A DNA stretch of 64,000 bases from Bradyrhizobium manausense. GTDB lineage: Bacteria > Pseudomonadota > Alphaproteobacteria > Rhizobiales > Xanthobacteraceae. Where the stretch lies: contig NZ_JAFCKB010000017.1 of the NCBI RefSeq assembly GCF_018130615.1, positions 1 to 64,000 of the forward strand. Reading direction: 5' to 3'. Position 1 is the stretch's first letter. Each line of letters begins with the position of its first letter. The translations under genes were made by a program, and so were the position numbers. Of this stretch, positions 46,130 to 55,202 are shown piece after piece. The notes beneath the pieces are model-generated. The model did not search any database. It was not told the origin of the DNA and saw only the letters and a list, made by a program, of their open reading frames with translations.

Positions 46130-46699
46130 ATGAATCAGATGTTGCAAGATCCCCAAGTTCAAACTTCCAAAGCCGAAACGCCCCAAAGCCAGCCACCGGT
46201 TCCACAGGATCCGGTGAAGGAGCATCCGCGCTTCGCAAAGCCGCAGCGGGTGGCCTTCGTGCAGGCCAGCTGGCACCGCGACGTCGTCGCGGAGGCCCGC
46301 ATCGCCTTCATGAAGGAGGCCGAGGCGCGCCACCTCACCCATGTCGACGTGTTCGAGGTGCCGGGCTCGTTCGAGATCCCGCTGCATGCGCAGGTTCTCG
46401 CCAAGACGCGGCGCTACACGGCGATCGTCGCGGCCGGACTTGTCGTTGACGGTGGCATCTATCGCCACGAGTTCGTCGCCGACACCGTGATCAAGGCGTT
46501 GATGGACGTGCAGCTCCGCACCGAGGTGCCGGTGTTCTCGGCGGTGCTGACGCCGCAGCAATTCCACGAGACCGAGGTGCACTACGATTTCTTCCGCAGG
46601 CACTTTGCGATCAAGGGCGTCGAGGTCGCGGCAGCCTGTGCAGAGACATTGCTCGGCCTGGAGCGCCTGCGCGGCCAGGTCGCGGCGGGAATTGTGTGA
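46130..46699 (+). CDS. ribH: 6,7-dimethyl-8-ribityllumazine synthase, RibH2 type
   Basis: RibH makes lumazine, the precursor of riboflavin. The 189-residue protein resembles the Brucella RibH2 (decameric) form: RVAFVQASWHRDVV, VPGSFEIPLHAQVLA, GGIYRHEFVADTVI and LTPQQFHE. The usual catalytic His-His motif region reads IYRHEF. A Gln/Pro-rich N-terminal tail of 38 residues is extra. AAGGAAAG precedes the ATG. It stands alone behind the FMN riboswitch and supplies flavin that coxM-type enzymes need. Confidence 0.93.
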   Translation: MNQMLQDPQVQTSKAETPQSQPPVPQDPVKEHPRFAKPQRVAFVQASWHRDVVAEARIAFMKEAEARHLTHVDVFEVPGSFEIPLHAQVLAKTRRYTAIVAAGLVVDGGIYRHEFVADTVIKALMDVQLRTEVPVFSAVLTPQQFHETEVHYDFFRRHFAIKGVEVAAACAETLLGLERLRGQVAAGIV

Positions 46700-46720
46700 G
46701 GAAGTAGGGCTCTCACTCCT

Positions 46721-46736
46721 CATCCTGATCAGGATG
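46721..46736. promoter_or_regulatory. Perfect 16-bp palindrome between ribH and coxC
   Basis: CATCCTGATCAGGATG is a perfect palindrome, 22 bp after the ribH stop. It is too short and lacks a T-run to be a good terminator, so it may be an operator. No matching copy was noticed elsewhere in the window. Confidence 0.35.
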
Positions 46737-46775
46737 ACGGATGAAACAGCTCTTCACACGCCGCTGATTGTCAAT

Positions 46776-46807
46776 CCCGCCGCCGTCCCTATAAAGTCGG
46801 CGGCGGG
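46776..46807 (+). promoter_or_regulatory. Hairpin abutting the coxC ribosome-binding site
   Basis: A perfect 10-bp stem (CCCGCCGCCG / CGGCGGCGGG) closes a 12-base loop TCCCTATAAAGT. The right arm runs into the Shine-Dalgarno sequence GGGAGGAGG (46805-46813) of coxC. In RNA it could mask part of that site; alternatively TATAAA in the loop may be a -10 element. Confidence 0.45.
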
Positions 46808-46815
46808 AGGAGGCC

Positions 46816-48042
46816 GTGCCGTGGAGACGGGCGGTCGGCAAGATCATGTTCGAAGGACACGATCCCTATCTCGTCGCGCTCTCTGTGGCGGTCGCGAGCC
46901 TGGGTGGCTATACCGGCTTTGCGCTTGCGGCTCGCATCCGCAACACGCCCGGCGTCAGTAACCGGCTGCTGCTCGCGGGTGCGGCTGCGTTTCTCGCCGT
47001 CGGTATCTGGACCATGCATTTCGTCGGCATGCTGGCCGCGCCGCTGCCGCCCGACACCGTCTATCTGGTGCTGCCCACCATCATCTCGTTCCTGATCTGC
47101 GCACTGGTGGTCGGCATCTCGTTGTTCTTTGTCTCGATCGGCGAGCCCAGTTTGAAGCGGGTGGCGTCGTCGGCCGTGCTGCTCGGCGTCGGTATCGCCA
47201 GCATGCATTATGTCGGGATCCACGGGCTCGCCGGGTCCTTTGCCATCACGCATGACAAGACGATGGTGCTGCTGTCGGTTCTCGTTGCGATCGTCACGGC
47301 CTATGGCGGCCTGCGCGCCTTCCTGGCGCAGCAGGAAGGCGTTCGGCTGATCGTCAGTTCGATTGTTTTCGGCATGGCCGTCTCCGGCATGCATTACACC
47401 GCGATGCTCGGCATGCATTTCGAGCCACTGACGGGCGAGGCGCATCACCATGCCGGCGGCGGCCTCGCCGCGTCGCAACAAATCCTGTCGATCGTCGTGG
47501 CAGTGCTGTGCTTCGTCATTGCCGCCGGATTCTTGCTGTCGCTCGTCCCGGATCAACGCCGGCAGGCTCCGGCCAGCGTGGCCGCCGATCCGGTTGCCCC
47601 GTCCGTCGCGCCGGCTGAACCGATTGCCGCGCCTGCCATATCGCCGCGCCCGGTTGCGCCGCTCGGGGGCCTCGGCCAGCCGCCCCGTGCGCCGGTCCCC
47701 CGATTGCCGGTCGAAAGCGCCGACGGGACGCATTTCATCGACACCGCCAATGTCCGCAGCGTCCGGGCCGATGCGCACTACACCCGCGTCCACGACGGCA
47801 CCCGCGAGCGGATGTGTCCGTGGTCGATCTCGGAGGCCGAGGCGCAGCTCGATCCCTCGCTGTTCCTCCGGGTGCACCGCAGCCACATCGTCGCGATCCC
47901 CCATGTCGCGCTGGTCCGGAAAGAGGGCGACGGCGCTGTGCTTGAGCTCGACGGCCCGTCGCCGCACCGGGTGCCGGTGAGCCGCGCCAAGATCGCCGAG
48001 GTGAAGGCCCGGCTGGGGCTGGCGAGCCGGCGGCAGGCTTAG
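46816..48042 (+). CDS. coxC: MHYT membrane sensor with LytTR DNA-binding domain (CoxC-like)
   Basis: This 408-residue protein has an N-terminal seven-helix MHYT domain with three motif repeats (TMHFVGM, SMHYVGI, GMHYTAM), then a Pro/Ala-rich linker (about 250-300) and a LytTR DNA-binding domain (DAHYTRVHDG, LFLRVHRSHIVAI). MHYT domains are proposed to sense CO, O2 or NO through copper. The architecture and position before coxMSL match CoxC of Oligotropha carboxidovorans. GTG 46816 with GGAGG five bases upstream is chosen; ATG 46846 is the alternative. It probably regulates the cox genes directly from the membrane. Confidence 0.9.
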   Translation: MPWRRAVGKIMFEGHDPYLVALSVAVASLGGYTGFALAARIRNTPGVSNRLLLAGAAAFLAVGIWTMHFVGMLAAPLPPDTVYLVLPTIISFLICALVVGISLFFVSIGEPSLKRVASSAVLLGVGIASMHYVGIHGLAGSFAITHDKTMVLLSVLVAIVTAYGGLRAFLAQQEGVRLIVSSIVFGMAVSGMHYTAMLGMHFEPLTGEAHHHAGGGLAASQQILSIVVAVLCFVIAAGFLLSLVPDQRRQAPASVAADPVAPSVAPAEPIAAPAISPRPVAPLGGLGQPPRAPVPRLPVESADGTHFIDTANVRSVRADAHYTRVHDGTRERMCPWSISEAEAQLDPSLFLRVHRSHIVAIPHVALVRKEGDGAVLELDGPSPHRVPVSRAKIAEVKARLGLASRRQA

Positions 48043-48062
48043 TTACAGAACTCCGCTCTTTC

Positions 48063-48213
48063 ACTCCCTCGCCCCGGTCTGAACATCTTCGCCGGGAGAG
48101 GGTGGGGTGAGGGGCCTCTCTCCTCGCATACGACTGTCGAGACACCTGTACCCCCTCATCCGGATTGCATCTCGCGATGCAATCCGACCTCTCCCCGCAA
48201 GCGGGGCGAGGTG
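48063..48213. repeat. Long palindromic intergenic repeat, family A copy 4
   Basis: The arms CCCTCGCCCCGG...CCGCAAGCGGGGCGAGGTG and the inner GGGGTGAGGGGC, GAGACACCTGTACCCCC match the copies at 37131 and 59799. It separates coxC from the presumed coxM promoter. Confidence 0.75.
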
Positions 48214-48231
48214 AATGGTCTCCGCCCCTGA

Positions 48232-48264
48232 CGCAATTCGTGCGTCTCCACCCGCAATTCGTGC
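48232..48264. promoter_or_regulatory. Candidate LytTR operator upstream of coxM
   Basis: The 12-bp sequence CGCAATTCGTGC occurs twice without mismatch, at 48232-48243 and 48253-48264. The period is exactly 21 bp, two helical turns. LytTR regulators such as AgrA bind paired direct repeats with this period. The pair sits 109 bp upstream of the coxM start and directly downstream of the gene for a LytTR protein. Confidence 0.55.
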
Positions 48265-48372
48265 AAAAAGCCCATCTTTGTGCCCGAACGATTGCGACTT
48301 GCCCGGTCCGGAGAGACCGTCCCCTCCAACGTCCGCGCCCTCAAGCGCCAAGGACGATTGTGGGAGGAGACG

Positions 48373-49236
48373 ATGATCCCGGGACCATTCAGCTATCACC
48401 GGCCGGCGAGTGTCGCTGACGCCGTCAAGCTTTTATCCGACCTCGGCGAGGATGCGCGGCCGCTGGCCGGCGGGCACAGCCTGGTGCCGATGATGAAGCT
48501 TCGGCTCGCCACCCCCGCCCATCTGATCGATCTGCACGGCATCGCCGCGTTGAAGGGCATCAGCCGCAATGGCAACAATCTCGTCATCGGCGCCATGACC
48601 ACCCAGCACGAGCTGCTGGCCTCCGACGACGTCGCCAAATCGATGCCGATCCTGCACGAGGCGGCGCTGCTGATAGCCGATCCGCAGGTGCGCTACCGCG
48701 GCACGATCGGCGGCAATGTCGCCAATGGTGATCCCGGCAACGACATGCCGGCGCTGATGATGACGCTGGGCGCGACCTACCGCCTCGAAGGCGCCAGTGG
48801 CGCCCGTGACGTTCCGGCCGCCGACTTCTATCAGGGCGCCTATTTCACCGCGCTCGAGCCGGGCGAGATTCTCACGTCCGTCTCGGTCCCGGTGCCGGCG
48901 GCCGGCCATGGCTACGCCTATGAAAAGCTCAAGCGCAAGGTCGGCGACTACGCGACGGCGGCTGCCGCCGTCGTGCTGACGATGTCCGGGGGCAAGGTCG
49001 CGACCTGTACGATCGGCCTGACCAATGTTCACGAGACGCCGCTGCTCGCCGCTGATGCCGCCAAGGCCGTGATCGGGACCGGCCTCGATGCGGCGACGCT
49101 GAAGAAAGCGGCCGCGGCGGCCGAAGCGATCATGGCGCCGGCCGCGGATGCCCGCGGGCCCGTCGAATACCGAAAACATGTCGGCGGCATCATGGTGACG
49201 CGGGCGCTGCAGCGCGCAGCCAGCCGAGCGAAGTAA
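48373..49236 (+). CDS. coxM: CO dehydrogenase medium (FAD) subunit
   Basis: CoxM carries the FAD that passes electrons from the iron-sulfur clusters to the respiratory quinone or acceptor. The 287-residue protein has both FAD motifs, AGGHS at 32-36 and TIGG at 111-114, at the same positions as in O. carboxidovorans. GGGAGGAGA supports ATG 48373. It opens the structural operon coxMSL, behind the repeat-bearing control region. Confidence 0.95.
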   Translation: MIPGPFSYHRPASVADAVKLLSDLGEDARPLAGGHSLVPMMKLRLATPAHLIDLHGIAALKGISRNGNNLVIGAMTTQHELLASDDVAKSMPILHEAALLIADPQVRYRGTIGGNVANGDPGNDMPALMMTLGATYRLEGASGARDVPAADFYQGAYFTALEPGEILTSVSVPVPAAGHGYAYEKLKRKVGDYATAAAAVVLTMSGGKVATCTIGLTNVHETPLLAADAAKAVIGTGLDAATLKKAAAAAEAIMAPAADARGPVEYRKHVGGIMVTRALQRAASRAK

Positions 49237-49247
49237 GGGAGGGACTG

Positions 49248-49748
49248 ATGACCAAAACACACGTCACCATGAAGGTGAACGGCGCCGAGGTCGAAGGCCT
49301 CGTCGAGCCGCGCACGCTGCTGGTGCATTTCATCCGCGAAAATCTGCAGATGACCGGCACCCATATCGGCTGCGAGACCACGCATTGCGGCGCCTGCACC
49401 GTCGACATCGACGGCATGTCGGTGAAGTCCTGCACGATGTTCGCGGTGCAGGCGCAAGGCAGCGACATTACGACCGTCGAAGGCATGGCCAATGCCGACG
49501 GCACGCTCTCCGCGCTGCAGGAAGGTTTCCGCATGATGCACGGCCTGCAATGCGGCTTCTGCACGCCCGGCATGATCATGCGCGCGCATCGGCTGTTGCA
49601 GGAGAATCCGTCGCCGAGCGAGCAGGAGATCCGGATGGGCATCTCCGGCAACATCTGCCGCTGCACCGGTTACCAGAACATCGTCAAAGCCATTCAATAC
49701 GCGAGCGCCAAGATCAACGGCGTGGAATTCCGGGAGGCCGCAGAATGA
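49248..49748 (+). CDS. coxS: CO dehydrogenase small (2Fe-2S) subunit
   Basis: CoxS holds two [2Fe-2S] clusters. The 166-residue protein has the plant-type cluster ligands Cys42, Cys47, Cys50 and Cys62, and the second cluster ligands Cys102, Cys105, Cys137 and Cys139, all at the O. carboxidovorans numbering. It overlaps coxL by 4 bp (ATGA) and follows coxM by 11 bp. Confidence 0.97.
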   Translation: MTKTHVTMKVNGAEVEGLVEPRTLLVHFIRENLQMTGTHIGCETTHCGACTVDIDGMSVKSCTMFAVQAQGSDITTVEGMANADGTLSALQEGFRMMHGLQCGFCTPGMIMRAHRLLQENPSPSEQEIRMGISGNICRCTGYQNIVKAIQYASAKINGVEFREAAE

Positions 49749-52165
49749 ACGACATGACTCCCACGCGGGAACAACGCGAAGCCGCACTCGAAGGCATGGG
49801 CTGCAAGCGCAAGCGCGTCGAGGACATCCGCTTCACGCAAGGCAAGGGCAATTACGTCGACGACGTCAAGCTGCCGGGCATGCTGCACGGCGACTTCGTC
49901 CGCTCGCCGCATCCGCATGCACGCGTCCAAAAGATCGACGACAGCGAGGCATTGAAGGTGCCGGGCGTGCTCGCGGTCATCACCGCCGAGACGCTGAAGA
50001 CCGTCAACCTCGCCTGGATGCCGACGCTCGCCGGCGACGTGCAGATGGTTCTGGCCGACGGCAAGGTGCTGTTCCAGAACCAGGAGGTTGCCTTCGTCGT
50101 CGCGACCGATCGCTATGCGGCCGATGACGGCATCAACAAGGTGATCGTCGAGTACGAACCGTTGCCGCCGCTGGTCGATCCCTTCAAGTCGATGGACAAG
50201 GATGCGCCGGTGCTGCGCGAGGACCTCGTCGGCAAGATGTCCGGCGCGCATGGCCCGCGCAAGCATGACAACCACATTTTCGAGTGGACCGTCGGCGACA
50301 AGGAGCTGACCGACGCGGCCTTCAATAAGGCCGAAGTCACGATCAAGGAGATGATCTCCTATCACCGCACCCATCCGTCGCCGCTGGAGACCTGCCAGTG
50401 CGTCTGCTCCTTCGACAAGATCAAGGGCGAGCTGACGATCTACGGCACGTTCCAGGCTCCGCATGTGATCCGCACCGTGGTGGCGCTGATCGCGAAGCTG
50501 CCCGAGCAGAAGATCCATGTGATCGCGCCCGATATCGGTGGCGGTTTCGGCAACAAGGTCGGTGCCTATCCCGGCTACATCTGTGCGGCGGTGGCCTCCA
50601 TCGTCACCGGCAAGCCGGTGAAATGGGTCGAGGACCGCATCGAGAACCTGACCGCGACCTCGTTTGCGCGCGACTATCACATGACCACTGAGATCGCGGC
50701 GACGAAGGACGGCAAGGTCACCGGGCTTCGCGTCCACGTGCTCGCCGATCACGGTGCGTTCGACGCCTGCGCCGACCCGTCGAAATGGCCGGCTGGCTTC
50801 TTCAATATCGTCACGGGGTCCTACGACTTCCCGACCGCGCACCTGGCTGTCGACGGGGTCTACACCAACAAGGCGCCCGGCGGCGTCGCCTATCGCTGCT
50901 CGTTCCGCGTCACGGAGGCCGCCTACTGCATCGAGCGCGGCATGGATATTTTGGCGCAGAAGCTCAAGATGGATCCCGCCGAGCTGCGCCTGAAGAATTT
51001 CATCAAGCCGGAGCAGTTCCCGTATCACTCGGCGCTGGGCTGGGAATACGATTCCGGCGACTACCACACCGCCATGCGCAAGATGATGGAGACGACGGGT
51101 TACGCCGCGCTTCGCAAGGAGCAGGAAGAGAAGCGTGCAGCCTTCAAACGCGGGGAGACCCGCGAGATCATGGGCCTCGGCGTCTCCTTCTTCACCGAGA
51201 TCGTCGGCGCCGGCCCGTCGAAGAATTGCGACATCTTGGGCATCGCGATGTTCGATTCCTGCGAGATCCGCATGCATCCGACCGGTGCGGGCATCGCGCG
51301 CATGGGCACCAAGAGCCAGGGCCAGGGCCACGAGACCACCTGGGCCCAGATCATCGCGACTGAGATCGGCATTCCCGCCGACAACATCATGGTGGAGGAG
51401 GGCAACACCGACACCGCGCCTTACGGCCTCGGCACCTACGGTTCGCGCTCGACGCCGGTGGCGGGTGCTGCGATCGCGATGGCCGCGCGAAAGATCAAGG
51501 CCAAGGCGCAGATGATCGCGGCCTACAAGCTCGAGGTTCACGAGGACGATCTCGAATTCGACATCGACGGCTTCCGGGTGAAGGGGCTGCCGGAGAAATT
51601 CATGTCGATGAAGGATATCTGCTGGGCGGCCTACAACTCGGTGCCCCCTGGCATGGAGCCGGGGCTGGAAGCGGTCAGCTACTACGATCCGCCCAACATG
51701 ACCTATCCGTTCGGTGCCTATCTCTGCGTGATGGACATCGACGTCGATACGGGCGTGTACAAGGTCCGGCGCTTCTACGCGCTCGACGATTGCGGCACCC
51801 GCATCAATCCGATGATCATCGAGGGTCAGGTGCATGGCGGCCTGACCGAGGCCTTCGCCATCGCGATGGGCCAGGAGATCCGCTACGACGACGTCGGCAA
51901 CGTCGTCACCGGCTCGTTCATGGACTTCTTCATGCCGACTGCGGTGGAGACGCCGCATTGGGAGACCGACTTCACCGTCACCCCGTCGCCGCATCACCCG
52001 ATCGGTGCCAAGGGTGTCGGCGAAAGCCCGAATGTCGGCGGCGTGCCGGCCTTCTCTAACGCAGTCAACGACGCGTTCTCGTTCTTAGGGAGCACGCACA
52101 TCCAGATGCCGCACGATTTCTGGCGCAATTGGAAAGCGGCGAAGGAACTGGGAGCGGTGGCGTAG
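49745..52165 (+). CDS. coxL: CO dehydrogenase large subunit, form I (Mo-Cu)
   Basis: CoxL binds the molybdopterin cytosine dinucleotide and the Mo-S-Cu centre that oxidises CO to CO2. The 806-residue protein has the form I signature AYRCSFR at 382-388, with Cys385 as copper ligand, so it is a true CO dehydrogenase rather than a form II relative (AYRGAGR). GGGFGNK near 265 and the active-site Glu in GAKGVGES near the end are present. ATG 49745 overlaps coxS. The frame stays open upstream but that is the coxS shadow. Confidence 0.97.
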   Translation: MNDMTPTREQREAALEGMGCKRKRVEDIRFTQGKGNYVDDVKLPGMLHGDFVRSPHPHARVQKIDDSEALKVPGVLAVITAETLKTVNLAWMPTLAGDVQMVLADGKVLFQNQEVAFVVATDRYAADDGINKVIVEYEPLPPLVDPFKSMDKDAPVLREDLVGKMSGAHGPRKHDNHIFEWTVGDKELTDAAFNKAEVTIKEMISYHRTHPSPLETCQCVCSFDKIKGELTIYGTFQAPHVIRTVVALIAKLPEQKIHVIAPDIGGGFGNKVGAYPGYICAAVASIVTGKPVKWVEDRIENLTATSFARDYHMTTEIAATKDGKVTGLRVHVLADHGAFDACADPSKWPAGFFNIVTGSYDFPTAHLAVDGVYTNKAPGGVAYRCSFRVTEAAYCIERGMDILAQKLKMDPAELRLKNFIKPEQFPYHSALGWEYDSGDYHTAMRKMMETTGYAALRKEQEEKRAAFKRGETREIMGLGVSFFTEIVGAGPSKNCDILGIAMFDSCEIRMHPTGAGIARMGTKSQGQGHETTWAQIIATEIGIPADNIMVEEGNTDTAPYGLGTYGSRSTPVAGAAIAMAARKIKAKAQMIAAYKLEVHEDDLEFDIDGFRVKGLPEKFMSMKDICWAAYNSVPPGMEPGLEAVSYYDPPNMTYPFGAYLCVMDIDVDTGVYKVRRFYALDDCGTRINPMIIEGQVHGGLTEAFAIAMGQEIRYDDVGNVVTGSFMDFFMPTAVETPHWETDFTVTPSPHHPIGAKGVGESPNVGGVPAFSNAVNDAFSFLGSTHIQMPHDFWRNWKAAKELGAVA

Positions 52166-52171
52166 TCTGGC

Positions 52172-52258
52172 CGTCATTGCGAGCGAAGCGAAGCAATCCA
52201 GAATCCCACCGCGGATGCAGTCTGGATTGCTTCGTCGCTTCGCTCCTCGCAATGACGA
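52172..52258. repeat. Inverted repeat between coxL and coxD
   Basis: Arms CGTCATTGCGAGCGAAGCGA (continuing AGCAATCCAGA) and TCTGGATTGCTTCG...CGAAGCGC-type CTCGCAATGACG form a long stem. This is a common Rhizobiales intergenic repeat. Inside the cox operon it could set the relative amounts of structural and maturation transcripts. Confidence 0.8.
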
Positions 52259-52273
52259 GGAGAGAATGAGCGC

Positions 52274-53140
52274 ATGAAGAACCGTGACGAGATAGCGCAA
52301 GCGCTGGCTGCATCGGGTTACATCGCCGATGCGGACCTCGCGACCGCGATCTCGCTGATGCAATTGCTGCGGCGTCCGCTGTTGCTGGAAGGCGAGGCGG
52401 GCGTCGGCAAGACCGAAGTGGCGAAGGCGCTGGCAAAGGTGCACGCGACCGAGCTGATCCGGCTGCAGTGTTACGAAGGGCTCGACCAGTCCTCCGCACT
52501 CTATGAGTGGAACTACCAGCGCCAGCTGCTGGCGATCCAGGCTCATCGCGGCACCGACAGTATCGAGGACCAGGTGTTCTCGGAAAAGTACCTGCTGGAA
52601 CGTCCTTTGCTCGCCGCGATCCGCCGGCCGCAGGCGCCGGTGTTGCTGATCGACGAGATCGACCGCGCCGACGACGAGTTCGAGGCGTTCCTGCTGGAGC
52701 TGCTGTCCGACTTCCAGGTCTCGATCCCCGAGCTCGGCACCATTCCCGCCGTCACCATCCCGCATGTGGTGCTGACCTCGAACGGCACACGCGAACTCTC
52801 CGACGCGCTGCGCCGGCGCTGCCTCTATCACTATGTCGACTATCCCGATGTCGACCGCGAGACCCGCATCATCCTGGCGCGCGTCGCAGGCGCCAGCCCG
52901 TCGCTCTCGCTCCAGATCGCGCGCATGGTCGAGGGCGTGCGGAAGGAGGAGCTGCGCAAGGTGCCTGGCGTCGCCGAGACGTTGGACTGGGCGGCCGCGC
53001 TGGTCGGCCTCGACATCCGCGACCTCCACGATGCGCCCGAGACGGTGCATGAGACTTTGATCTGCTTGTTGAAAACCCATGAGGACCGCGCGCGCGTTAC
53101 CTCTGAAGTAACGCAGCGCCTGCTGGGGAAGGTCGCATGA
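52274..53140 (+). CDS. coxD: CoxD, MoxR-type AAA+ ATPase for CO dehydrogenase maturation
   Basis: CoxD is the AAA+ chaperone needed to build the [CuSMoO2] centre, shown for O. carboxidovorans. The 288-residue protein has Walker A GEAGVGKTE, Walker B LLIDEIDRADDEFE and a sensor region LTSNGTRELSDALRRR typical of MoxR ATPases. It overlaps coxE by 4 bp, in keeping with a CoxD-CoxE complex. Confidence 0.94.
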   Translation: MKNRDEIAQALAASGYIADADLATAISLMQLLRRPLLLEGEAGVGKTEVAKALAKVHATELIRLQCYEGLDQSSALYEWNYQRQLLAIQAHRGTDSIEDQVFSEKYLLERPLLAAIRRPQAPVLLIDEIDRADDEFEAFLLELLSDFQVSIPELGTIPAVTIPHVVLTSNGTRELSDALRRRCLYHYVDYPDVDRETRIILARVAGASPSLSLQIARMVEGVRKEELRKVPGVAETLDWAAALVGLDIRDLHDAPETVHETLICLLKTHEDRARVTSEVTQRLLGKVA

Positions 53141-54345
53141 GCTGCTGCGGCTCCAGCCCCGGATATGACGATCTCAACGAGGTCTCCCGCTTCGTGTCCG
53201 CCAAGCTTGCCGCCTTCCTGCGCACCTTGCGCGATGCCGGCTTTCGCGTCGGGCTCGCTGAGGGACAGGATGCGGCGACGCTGATGTCGGCGGGCTATGC
53301 GGCCCGGCCCGGTCTGCTGCGCGCGGCGTTCAAGCACCTGTTCTCAGCGCGCAAGTCCGACTGGGACAAGTTCGACGGGCTATTCGACGCGTTTTGGCTC
53401 GGCAAGCGTGTGCGATCGCGCTCCCGCACAATTGGGTCGACGCCAAGCCCCAGCAATCCGTCACTGAAGAGCTTGCAAGAACAGTCAGCGGAGCAGGGTA
53501 GCGGCCAATCCGTCACCGACCAGCTTCCGTCATCCGACGATGCGCCGGAAGGCCGCGCCGGCGAGGGCCGCATGGAAGGCGCCTCGCGTGCGGACAATCT
53601 CGCTGAGGTCGATTTCCGAAAGCTCAGCGATCCCGACCAGGTCGCGCAGGCCCATGAGGCTGCGGCACAGCTCGCCAAGGCGATGCGTACGCGCTTGACG
53701 CGGCGCGATCTCGCGCGCCGGCGCGGCTACCGGCTCGATCTCAGGCGGACCATCCATCGCAACATCAGCCATGGCGGCGTGCCGATCAGCTTGGTGAAGC
53801 GCCAGCGCAAGAACAAGCCGCTGCGGCTGATCGTGCTGCTCGACGCCTCCGGTTCGATGAGCATGTACACCAGCGTCTTCCTGCGCTTCATCCACGGCGT
53901 GCTCGACCAGTTCCGCGAGGCCGAAGCATTCCTGTTCCACACGCGTCTTGCGTATGTCTCCGATGCGATGAAGGAAAAGGACGCCGGCCGCGCGCTCGAC
54001 CGGCTCTCGATCATGGCACAAGGTGCGGGCGGCGGTACGAAAATCGGCGAAAGTCTTCAGACCTTCAATCGCTGGCACGCCGCGCGCGTGATCCATTCGC
54101 GCAGCTGTGTGATGATCGTGTCTGACGGTTACGAGACCGGCGATGCCGCGTTGCTCGGCCGCGAAATGGCGGCACTGCATCGCCGCTGCCGCCGCATCGT
54201 CTGGCTCAACCCGATGATGGCGTGGGAGGGCTATGCGCCCGAGGCGCGCGGCATCAAGGCCGCATTGCCGCATGTCGATCTCTATGCGCCCGCGAATTCG
54301 CTGCAGAGCCTGCGCGCGCTCGAGCCCTATCTGGCGAAGCTTTAG
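53137..54345 (+). CDS. coxE: CoxE, von Willebrand A-domain partner of CoxD
   Basis: CoxE is a VWA-containing (CoxE-like) protein that works with CoxD in metal-centre maturation. The 402-residue protein has an N-terminal region with polar linker (about 85-150) and a VWA domain with an intact MIDAS (LLDASGSMSMY; later TKIGESLQ and IVSDGYETGD). There is no signal peptide. The start overlaps the coxD stop and the stop lies 11 bp before coxF. Confidence 0.93.
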   Translation: MSCCGSSPGYDDLNEVSRFVSAKLAAFLRTLRDAGFRVGLAEGQDAATLMSAGYAARPGLLRAAFKHLFSARKSDWDKFDGLFDAFWLGKRVRSRSRTIGSTPSPSNPSLKSLQEQSAEQGSGQSVTDQLPSSDDAPEGRAGEGRMEGASRADNLAEVDFRKLSDPDQVAQAHEAAAQLAKAMRTRLTRRDLARRRGYRLDLRRTIHRNISHGGVPISLVKRQRKNKPLRLIVLLDASGSMSMYTSVFLRFIHGVLDQFREAEAFLFHTRLAYVSDAMKEKDAGRALDRLSIMAQGAGGGTKIGESLQTFNRWHAARVIHSRSCVMIVSDGYETGDAALLGREMAALHRRCRRIVWLNPMMAWEGYAPEARGIKAALPHVDLYAPANSLQSLRALEPYLAKL

Positions 54346-54356
54346 GGGAGGCGCTG

Positions 54357-55196
54357 ATGACCACTCATGTCGAGGTGTTGGATCTGGTGGCGCAAATGAA
54401 GGCCGCCGAGCGGGCCTTCGTGCTCGCGACGGTGGTGCGGACGGTATCGGTGACTGCGGCGAAGGCTGGCGCCAAGGCGATCATCGCGGCCGACGGCACC
54501 ATCGTCGCGGGTTGGATCGGCGGTGGCTGCGCCAAGGGCGCGGTGTTGAAGGCGGCGCGCGAGGCGCTTGCCGACGGCGAGCCGCGCATGGTCTCGGTAC
54601 AGCCGGAGAACCTGCTGGCCGAGCTTGGCGTCAGCGCCGGCGAGAGCCGCGACGGCATCCGCTTTGCCAGCAACATGTGCCCTAGCAAGGGCACGATGGA
54701 CGTTTTTGTCGAGCCTGTGCTGCCGCACCCTTCGCTGGTCATTCTCGGCTCGAGCCCGGTCGCGCTGTCACTTGCGGCGCAGGCGCGCGTGCTCGGCTAC
54801 CACGTCACGCTCGCTGCCCCGGCGGCCGAGCTGGCGGCGCCGCCGGATGCCGACACGATCATCGACGGCTATCAGCTCGGCGAGCTCCACGACGCCAAGC
54901 GCTTCGTCGTGGTCTCGACGCAAGGCAAGGGCGACGAGGCCGCTCTGCGCGCAGCAATTGCAACCAAGGCCGACTATCGCGCCTTTGTCGGCAGCCGCCG
55001 CAAGATGGCTTCGCTGCGCGCAAGGTTCCTTGCAGAAGGCGCGAGCGCGGCTGCGATCGATGATTTCAAGGCGCCGGCGGGGCTCGATCTCGGCGCCATC
55101 ACGCCGGAGGAGATCGCGATGTCGATCCTTGCCGAGATCACCAGGGAACGGCGCCGCGGCCAGCGCGCCGTTAGTCAAACAGCCAGCAGAGAGTGA
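54357..55196 (+). CDS. coxF: CoxF, XdhC/CoxI-family maturation factor
   Basis: This 279-residue protein combines an XdhC/CoxI N-terminal domain (AGWIGGGCAKGAVL) with a C-terminal Rossmann-like domain (VILGSSPVALSLAAQARVLGY). XdhC proteins bind Mo cofactor and guide its sulfuration; CoxF is required for copper insertion in O. carboxidovorans. ATG 54357 with GGGGAGG upstream is chosen. The usual Rossmann GxGxxG is altered to GSSPVA, common in this group. Confidence 0.92.
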   Translation: MTTHVEVLDLVAQMKAAERAFVLATVVRTVSVTAAKAGAKAIIAADGTIVAGWIGGGCAKGAVLKAAREALADGEPRMVSVQPENLLAELGVSAGESRDGIRFASNMCPSKGTMDVFVEPVLPHPSLVILGSSPVALSLAAQARVLGYHVTLAAPAAELAAPPDADTIIDGYQLGELHDAKRFVVVSTQGKGDEAALRAAIATKADYRAFVGSRRKMASLRARFLAEGASAAAIDDFKAPAGLDLGAITPEEIAMSILAEITRERRRGQRAVSQTASRE

Positions 55197-55202
55197 CCGA
55201 TC

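Noticed and set aside
49694-51997. A 767-codon minus-strand open frame opposite coxL
   Set aside because: Shadow of coxL; its residues are His/Asp/Arg-rich as expected from reverse reading of high-G+C codons.
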